DNA of 64,000 nucleotides from an uncultured Collinsella sp. (GTDB taxonomy: Bacteria > Actinomycetota > Coriobacteriia > Coriobacteriales > Coriobacteriaceae). Location: contig CAKTWW010000002.1 in assembly GCA_934630855.1 (NCBI GenBank), positions 46,051 through 110,050 on the forward strand. Direction: 5' to 3'. Each line of letters starts with the position of its first letter. The stretch's first letter is position 1. The notes under the pieces were generated by a model. That model saw only the letters and a list, made by a program, of their open reading frames with translations. It had not been told where the DNA came from and did not search any database. Position numbers and translations under genes: made by a program. Of the stretch, positions 59,213 through 64,000 are shown piece after piece.

Positions 59213-60289
59213 ATGTCTGACACGATGCAGCCTACCGACGAAATGCTGGACGCCGAGCCCCTGGATGCGGTGGATGTCGAAGATACCGAGGAGATCGAGG
59301 AGATCGAGGAGTTCGACCCGTTTGAGGGCATGAGCGACGAGGAGCTCGACGCTCTTTGCGACGCGGATGAGGTGTCCATGGGCTTTGGTGACGTGGAGCC
59401 CGGCTTCCGCAGCGGCTTCGTCGCCCTGGTCGGTCGCCCGAACGCCGGCAAGTCCACGCTGCTCAACGCCTGTTACGGCAAGAAAGTCGCCATCACCTCG
59501 CCGGTGGCCCAGACGACGCGTCGCCGCATGCGTGCCGTGGTCAACCGCCCGGGCTATCAGCTGGTCTTCGTCGACACGCCGGGCATCCATAAGCCCAAGG
59601 ACGGCCTGGGCTCCGAGCTCAACAAGAGCGCACTGTTCGAGCTCAACGATGTGGACGTTGTCGCGTTTTTGATCGATGCCACCAAGCCTATCGGCAGGGG
59701 AGACGCCTGGGTCGCCGAGCGTGTTAAAAATGCTCGCTGTAAGAAGGTCCTGGTGCTCACCAAGGCCGATGAAGCCGATCCTGCGCAGGTTATGGAGCAG
59801 CTTAAGGCCGCCCATGAGCTTATGGAATACGATGACGAGATCGTGACCTCGTCGGTCAAGAACTTTAATGTCGATGCGTTTATCGAGACCGTCGCGCACT
59901 TTTTGCCCGAGGGCCCACGCTGGTTCCCCGAGGACATGGGTACCGATGCCTCCGACGAGACGCTCGTGGCCGAGTTCGTGCGCGAGAAGGTTCTGCGCCG
60001 CACCCGCGACGAGATCCCGCACTCCGTGGGCGTGATCTGCGACGCGCTCGAGCAGGCCAAGAAGGTGCTGCGCGTGCATGCCACCATCTATGTTGAGCGC
60101 GAGGGCCAGAAGGGCATCATCATCGGTAAGGGCGGCGAGATGATCAAGCATATCGGCATCGATGCCCGTCGTGATCTTGAGCGCATCTTTGGCACCCAGG
60201 TCTTTTTGGAGCTGGACGTGAAGGTCAAGGCCGGCTGGCGCGATGACGAGGCCCAGATTCGCCGCTTCGGTTACAACGCCGAAGATTAG
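59213..60289 (+). CDS. era: GTPase Era with acidic N-terminal extension
   Basis: Essential GTPase binding the 3' end of 16S rRNA. G motifs VALVGRPNAGKSTLLNA (about residues 71-87), DTPGIHKP and TKADEADP; a C-terminal KH domain has GIIIGKGGEMIKHIGIDARRDLE. The protein is 358 residues because about 65 acidic residues (many Glu/Asp, EEIEEIEE) precede the usual N-terminus. ATG 59213 has AAAGGGA upstream; there is no later ATG with a good ribosome site before the G domain, so the extension is probably real. Confidence 0.94.
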   Translation: MSDTMQPTDEMLDAEPLDAVDVEDTEEIEEIEEFDPFEGMSDEELDALCDADEVSMGFGDVEPGFRSGFVALVGRPNAGKSTLLNACYGKKVAITSPVAQTTRRRMRAVVNRPGYQLVFVDTPGIHKPKDGLGSELNKSALFELNDVDVVAFLIDATKPIGRGDAWVAERVKNARCKKVLVLTKADEADPAQVMEQLKAAHELMEYDDEIVTSSVKNFNVDAFIETVAHFLPEGPRWFPEDMGTDASDETLVAEFVREKVLRRTRDEIPHSVGVICDALEQAKKVLRVHATIYVEREGQKGIIIGKGGEMIKHIGIDARRDLERIFGTQVFLELDVKVKAGWRDDEAQIRRFGYNAED

Positions 60290-60298
60290 TTTTCGTCG

Positions 60299-61048
60299 AT
60301 GGCAGGCTCTCGCACATATCGCACGAAGGCGCTCGTCCTCGACAAGACCAAGCTCAAGGAGACCGATCTGATTTTGACGATGCTCGACGAGCGGGGTCGG
60401 CAGGTGCGTGCCGTTGCCAAGGGCGCGCGCAAGCCCGGCGGTCGCTTGGCGGCGCGGTGCGAGCTGTTCTGCACGGTCGATATGCTGCTCGCGCACGGGC
60501 GCTCGCTCGATGTGGTATCGCAGGCCGAGCTGGTGGAGGCGCCGCTCGGTGCGGCCCCCGATTACGAGGCGACTTGTGCGGCGAGCGCGATTGCCGAGGT
60601 AGCGCGCGTATGCTCGTTCGAGGATGCCGAGGACCCTTTTACCTTTGCCATTACGCAGCGGGCGCTTGCGCTCGTGGGGACGGGCCTCGATACAGCCCAT
60701 ATGGACCTGCTGGTTGCCGCCTTTGTCTTTAAGCTGCTGTCGCATATCGGATACCGCCCCGATTTTTCCGCCTGCGTGCTGTGCGGCGACCCCATGCTGT
60801 CGCATTTTTCGCCTCGGGCGGGCGGCCTGCTGTGCTGGTCGTGCGCGTCGAGCATTCCCGGCGCCGAGCTGGTGTCGACCGGCGAGGTCGGATGGTTGCG
60901 CGCGCTTATGGGCATGACCTTCGATGAGCTTATGGCCGAACATATCGACCCGCATACCGCGGCGTTTTTGCTGGGGCTTTCGCATGTGTGGGCCGCCACG
61001 CATACCGATCAGCGGCTTCGTGCGATGGAATTCATGTTGGGTCGGTGA
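60299..61048 (+). CDS. recO: DNA repair protein RecO
   Basis: Mediator that loads RecA with RecF/RecR. N-terminal OB fold RTYRTKALVLDKTKLKETDLILTMLDERGRQVRAVAKGARKP (about residues 4-44), helical middle, and a zinc module with CVLCGD and CWSCAS (about residues 160-184). 249 residues. ATG 60299 follows the era stop by 9 bases with no clear ribosome site; translation is probably re-initiated. Confidence 0.93.
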   Translation: MAGSRTYRTKALVLDKTKLKETDLILTMLDERGRQVRAVAKGARKPGGRLAARCELFCTVDMLLAHGRSLDVVSQAELVEAPLGAAPDYEATCAASAIAEVARVCSFEDAEDPFTFAITQRALALVGTGLDTAHMDLLVAAFVFKLLSHIGYRPDFSACVLCGDPMLSHFSPRAGGLLCWSCASSIPGAELVSTGEVGWLRALMGMTFDELMAEHIDPHTAAFLLGLSHVWAATHTDQRLRAMEFMLGR

Positions 61049-61140
61049 TGATGCGCAGGCGCTCGCCGCTTGTGGTAACATACCGACCTGTTGGTACCTC
61101 GACCTTGGATGCTCGCTCCACCGGCGGCTTCCCAGTCCGA

Positions 61141-61166
61141 GGCGAATCGAGTCGCCTGCGGGCGAC
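61141..61166 (+). promoter_or_regulatory. Mutually exclusive hairpins in the rpsO leader
   Basis: TCGCC (61152-61156) can pair either with GGCGA upstream (61141-61145) or, as GTCGCC, with GGCGAC downstream (61161-61166). The second hairpin ends 7 bases before the GAAAGGTG ribosome site. Candidate S15 autoregulatory element. Confidence 0.5.
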
Positions 61167-61186
61167 GCAAAACGAAAGGTGAAACA

Positions 61187-61465
61187 ATGACTGTTTCCAA
61201 AGAGCGCAAGGCGGAGCTGACTGCCCAGTTCGGTAACACCCCGGTCGACACCGGTAACCCCAAGGTTCAGGTCGCCATCCTGACCGAGCGCATCAAGGAG
61301 CTGACCGAGCACATGAAGTCCCACCAGAAGGACTTCCACACCCGTCGTGGCCTGCTCATGCTCGTCGGCCGTCGTCGTCGTCTTCTCTCCTACATCAAGA
61401 AGAACGACATCGTCGAGTACCGTGAGCTCATCAAGGCTCTGGGCATCCGCGACAACATCCAGTAA
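61187..61465 (+). CDS. rpsO: 30S ribosomal protein S15
   Basis: Primary 16S-binding protein of the platform. The 92-residue product includes VQVAILTERIKELTEHMKSHQKDFHTRRGLLMLVGRRRRLLSYI, the S15 signature, with the rRNA-contacting HxxDxHxRR-type residues. ATG 61187 has GAAAGGTG 5 bases upstream; the frame extends to 61091 without support. In the classical rpsO-pnp pair. Confidence 0.97.
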   Translation: MTVSKERKAELTAQFGNTPVDTGNPKVQVAILTERIKELTEHMKSHQKDFHTRRGLLMLVGRRRRLLSYIKKNDIVEYRELIKALGIRDNIQ

Positions 61466-61482
61466 TAGGATTTGTACATGCT

Positions 61483-61515
61483 AAGAGCGTCCTGCGCAGC
61501 GGGGCGCTCTTTTTG
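61483..61515 (+). terminator. Rho-independent terminator after rpsO
   Basis: AGAGCGTCC / GGGGCGCTCT stem with an 8-base loop, then TTTTG. Separates rpsO from pnp, perhaps partially. Confidence 0.88.
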
Positions 61516-61581
61516 TGTAAGGGCGTGAACAATCACGCTCTACAGCGTGGCGGGGGCAGGGGGCCCACGTCACATGAGAAG

Positions 61582-61604
61582 CCCGCAGGCAAGGGGCCTG
61601 TGGG
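61582..61604 (+). promoter_or_regulatory. Hairpin in the pnp leader
   Basis: CCCGCAGGC / GCCTGTGGG with a 5-base loop, directly before the AAAGGAG ribosome site. In E. coli a pnp leader stem cut by RNase III mediates autocontrol; a similar use here is only a suggestion. Confidence 0.4.
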
Positions 61605-61617
61605 GTAAAGGAGAACA

Positions 61618-63864
61618 ATGACACTCGTATCCAAGACCTTTGAGCTGTACGGCAAGACCTACACCTTCGAGTCCGGCGAGCTTGCCAAGCAGGCCACCGG
61701 CGCTTGCCTGGTCAAGCAGGGCGACACTACGATGCTCGACACCGTGGTCGTCTCCAAGGAGCGCAAGAACTACGACTTCTTCCCGCTGACCGTCGACTTC
61801 AACGAGAAGATGTACGCCGCCGGCCGCATCCCGGGTGGCTACCTCAAGCGTGAGGGCCGTCCCAGCGAGAAGGCCACGCTCACGGCCCGTATGATCGACC
61901 GCCCGATCCGCCCGAGCTTCCCGGACGGCTTCCGCAACGAGGTACACATCGTCGCCACCTCGCTCGTCGCCGACCAGGTTAACCCCTTCGACGTCATCAA
62001 CGTCATGGGCGCCTCCCTGGCCATGACGCTCGGCGGCGTGCCCTTCGAGGGCCCGCTTGCCTGCGTGCGCATCGGCCGTAACGTGGAGACTGGCGAGTTT
62101 ATCGTCAACCCCACCTATGAGGAGCGCGAGAACTCCGACCTGGACCTGGAGCTGGGCGGCTCTGCCGACTTCATCTCGATGGTCGAGGCCGGCGCCGAGG
62201 AGATCTCCGAGGACGATATGCTCGCCGCCATGGAGTTTGGTCAGGAGGCTCTCGCTGCCTTCTGCCAGGCTCAGGACGAGTTCGTCGCCGAGTGGGAGCA
62301 GGTCAACGGCGCTATCGTCAAGAAGGAGTACCCGCTCGACCAGCCCGTCGAGGAGGTTCAGGAGCGCATCTTCGCCCACTACGATGAGATGGCCGCTGCC
62401 CTGCGCGACGCCGACAAGCTCTCCCGTATCGGTAAGGTCGAGGCTCTGAAGGAGTCCATCCGTGCCGAGTTCACCGATGAGGAGCAGGCCGCTTGGGAGC
62501 GCGAGATCCCCGTGGCGCTCAAGAAGCTCGAGAAGAAGGCCATGCGCACCATGGTCGTCGAGACCGGCGAGCGCGTCGACGGTCGTGCCGCCGACGAGAT
62601 CCGTCCCATCATGGTGAAGGACAACTACCTGCCGCTCGTTCACGGCTCCGGCCTGTTCCAGCGCGGTCAGACCCAGGTGCTCTCCGTCCTGTCGCTCGGT
62701 ATGCTCAACGAGGGTCAGCGTCTGGATACCATCGAGCCCACCGAGGGCAAGCGCTACATGCACCACTACAACTTCCCGCCGTTCTGCACCGGTGAGACCG
62801 GTCGTATGGGCAGCCCCAAGCGCCGCGAGATTGGTCACGGCAACCTGGCCGAGCGCGCCCTGCTTCCGGTGCTCCCCGACGAGAACGAGTTCCCCTACGC
62901 CATCCGCGTGGTCTCCGAGGTCATGGAGTCCAACGGCTCCTCTTCGATGGCTTCGACCTGCGGCTCCACGCTCGCCCTTATGGACGGCGGCGTGCCCATT
63001 AAGCGCCCGGTCTCCGGTATCGCCATGGGCCTGATCCAGGAGGAGGGCAAGACCGTGGTCCTGTCCGACATCCAGGGTCTCGAGGACTTCCTGGGTGACA
63101 TGGACTTTAAGGTCACCGGCACCACCGAGGGCATCACCGCCCTGCAGATGGACAACAAGGCCACCGGCCTCACCTTCGACATCCTGGCCCGCGCCCTGCA
63201 GCAGGCCAAGGAGGGTCGTGCCTTCATCCTGCAGAAGATGCTCGATGTGATTCCCGAGCCGCGCCACACCACGCGCAGCACCGCCCCGCGCATCGTCTCC
63301 ATCCAGGTTCCGACCGATAAGATTCGCGACGTCATCGGCTCCGGTGGCAAGGTCATCCGCGGCATCCAGGACGAGACCGGCGCTTCGGTTGACATCCAGG
63401 AGGACGGCACCGTCTTTGTCGGCGGCACCGGCGAGTCCGTCGACCAGGCCGTCGAGCGCATCAAGCTCATCATCAAGGTTCCCGAGCCGGGCGAGGAGTA
63501 CACCGGTCGCGTTGTCTCCATCCAGCCGTTCGGCGCCTTCGTGAACCTGCTGCCCGGTAAGGACGGCCTGCTGCACATCTCCCGCGTCGCCAAGGGCCGC
63601 GTGGAGAAGGTCGAGGATGTCCTCAACGTGGGCGACGAGGTCAAGGTCGTCGTCATCGAGGTCGACGATCGCGGCAAGATCTCGCTCGATCGTCTTGACA
63701 AGCCCGAGGCCCCGGCTCGCGCCGAGGGTGCCTCCGAGGGCGACGGCGAGCACTTCCAGCGCCGTGAGCGTCCGCGTCGCGAGCGCTCCGAGCGCAGTGA
63801 CCGTCCGCGTCGTCCCGGCGACAACGGAGGCCGCAAGCCCCGCCGTCACCACGACGCCGAGTAA
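61618..63864 (+). CDS. pnp: Polyribonucleotide nucleotidyltransferase (PNPase)
   Basis: Trimeric 3'-5' exoribonuclease using phosphate. Two RNase PH domains (GACLVKQGDTTMLDTVV...; second from about residue 325 with FQRGQTQVLSVLSLGML and the catalytic-region GIAMGLIQE / DIQGLEDFLGDMDFKVTGT), an all-helical linker, a KH domain (KIRDVIGSGGKVIRGIQDETGA, near residue 565) and an S1 domain (GEEYTGRVVSIQPFGAFVNLLPGKDGLLHIS). 748 residues. The last 50 are unusual: rich in Arg, Asp, Glu and Gly, such as RRERPRRERSERSDRPRR. Good AAAGGAG before the ATG. Confidence 0.97.
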   Translation: MTLVSKTFELYGKTYTFESGELAKQATGACLVKQGDTTMLDTVVVSKERKNYDFFPLTVDFNEKMYAAGRIPGGYLKREGRPSEKATLTARMIDRPIRPSFPDGFRNEVHIVATSLVADQVNPFDVINVMGASLAMTLGGVPFEGPLACVRIGRNVETGEFIVNPTYEERENSDLDLELGGSADFISMVEAGAEEISEDDMLAAMEFGQEALAAFCQAQDEFVAEWEQVNGAIVKKEYPLDQPVEEVQERIFAHYDEMAAALRDADKLSRIGKVEALKESIRAEFTDEEQAAWEREIPVALKKLEKKAMRTMVVETGERVDGRAADEIRPIMVKDNYLPLVHGSGLFQRGQTQVLSVLSLGMLNEGQRLDTIEPTEGKRYMHHYNFPPFCTGETGRMGSPKRREIGHGNLAERALLPVLPDENEFPYAIRVVSEVMESNGSSSMASTCGSTLALMDGGVPIKRPVSGIAMGLIQEEGKTVVLSDIQGLEDFLGDMDFKVTGTTEGITALQMDNKATGLTFDILARALQQAKEGRAFILQKMLDVIPEPRHTTRSTAPRIVSIQVPTDKIRDVIGSGGKVIRGIQDETGASVDIQEDGTVFVGGTGESVDQAVERIKLIIKVPEPGEEYTGRVVSIQPFGAFVNLLPGKDGLLHISRVAKGRVEKVEDVLNVGDEVKVVVIEVDDRGKISLDRLDKPEAPARAEGASEGDGEHFQRRERPRRERSERSDRPRRPGDNGGRKPRRHHDAE

Positions 63865-63886
63865 CAGCCGCACATAAGCAGCTCAG

Positions 63887-63919
63887 AAAGGGCGACTCCG
63901 CACTGGGGTCGCCCTTTTG
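63887..63919 (+). terminator. Rho-independent terminator after pnp
   Basis: AAAGGGCGACTCC / GGGGTCGCCCTTTT with a 5-base loop and a T-run. Confidence 0.92.
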
Positions 63920-63975
63920 CTATTCCCGGCGGGGGCCGCGGGTAAAGTTTCCTGCTCTACAGTCCTGCTCACGAC

Positions 63976-63998
63976 GGAGGCCACATTAAGTGGCCTCC
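63976..63998. other. Hairpin at the window end
   Basis: Perfect 9-base stem GGAGGCCAC / GTGGCCTCC with loop ATTAA, cut close to its 3' side by the window edge. It could be a terminator for a convergent gene beyond the window. Confidence 0.5.
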
Positions 63999-64000
63999 TG

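Noticed and set aside
61570..63873. 767-residue antisense frame over pnp
   Set aside because: Shadow of pnp; pnp is complete and has a good ribosome site.

Overview
The window looks like chromosomal backbone of a high-GC anaerobic actinobacterium of the class Coriobacteriia, most like Collinsella. This is inference from gene content and codon use; I ran no database search. Clues are the strong G/C third-position bias, an actinobacterial-type integration host factor (mIHF) next to gmk and rpoZ, NAD-linked dihydroorotate oxidation (pyrK-pyrD), pyruvate phosphate dikinase with its regulator, a fermentative AdhE, TrmFO, and many GTG/TTG starts.

Layout. 1-2.9 kb: obg (cut by the window edge)-nadD-yqeK-rsfS, then convergent dinB. 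4.3-6.9 kb: rpsP-khpA-rimM-trmD-lepB. 7-14 kb: glyQ-glyS, a PPDK regulator and ppdK. 14.1-20.8 kb: rplS, rnhB, then yraN-comM-dprA-trmFO-xer. 20.9-31.2 kb: rpsB-tsf, then pyrH-frr-uppS-cdsA-dxr-rseP-ispG-proS, which joins translation, lipid carrier and MEP isoprenoid synthesis. 31.3-34.9 kb, minus strand: adhE and a small kinase-like gene. 35.0-36.1 kb: a REP-associated transposase (RAYT) bounded by 51-bp inverted repeats, the only clearly mobile piece. 36.2 kb: rpmB on the minus strand. 36.6-42.1 kb: pyrR-pyrB-pyrC-pyrK-pyrD-pyrF behind an attenuator-like leader. 42.3-44.8 kb: mIHF-gmk-rpoZ-thiI. 45-49 kb: comEA-comEC-holA. 49.1-64 kb: rpsT, lepA-dusB-hemW, two J-proteins, mtaB-phoH-ybeY-dgkA-era-recO, rpsO, pnp.

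Most genes are housekeeping. DNA-uptake genes (comM/dprA and comEA/comEC) lie in two separate operons whose upstream regions share a 13-bp sequence. The points most worth a second look are that shared sequence; the RAYT with its inverted repeats; a membrane-anchored DnaJ beside a normal DnaJ; predicted leaderless mRNAs for dinB and lepA; LacI-type operator palindromes near adhE and ppdK; alternative hairpins ahead of rpsO and pyrR; and a Xer recombinase whose only well-placed start codon is ATA.

I saw no rRNA, tRNA, CRISPR array, prophage, toxin-antitoxin pair or defence island. I found no clear multi-gene system of unknown function; the novelty is mostly regulatory or at the domain level.
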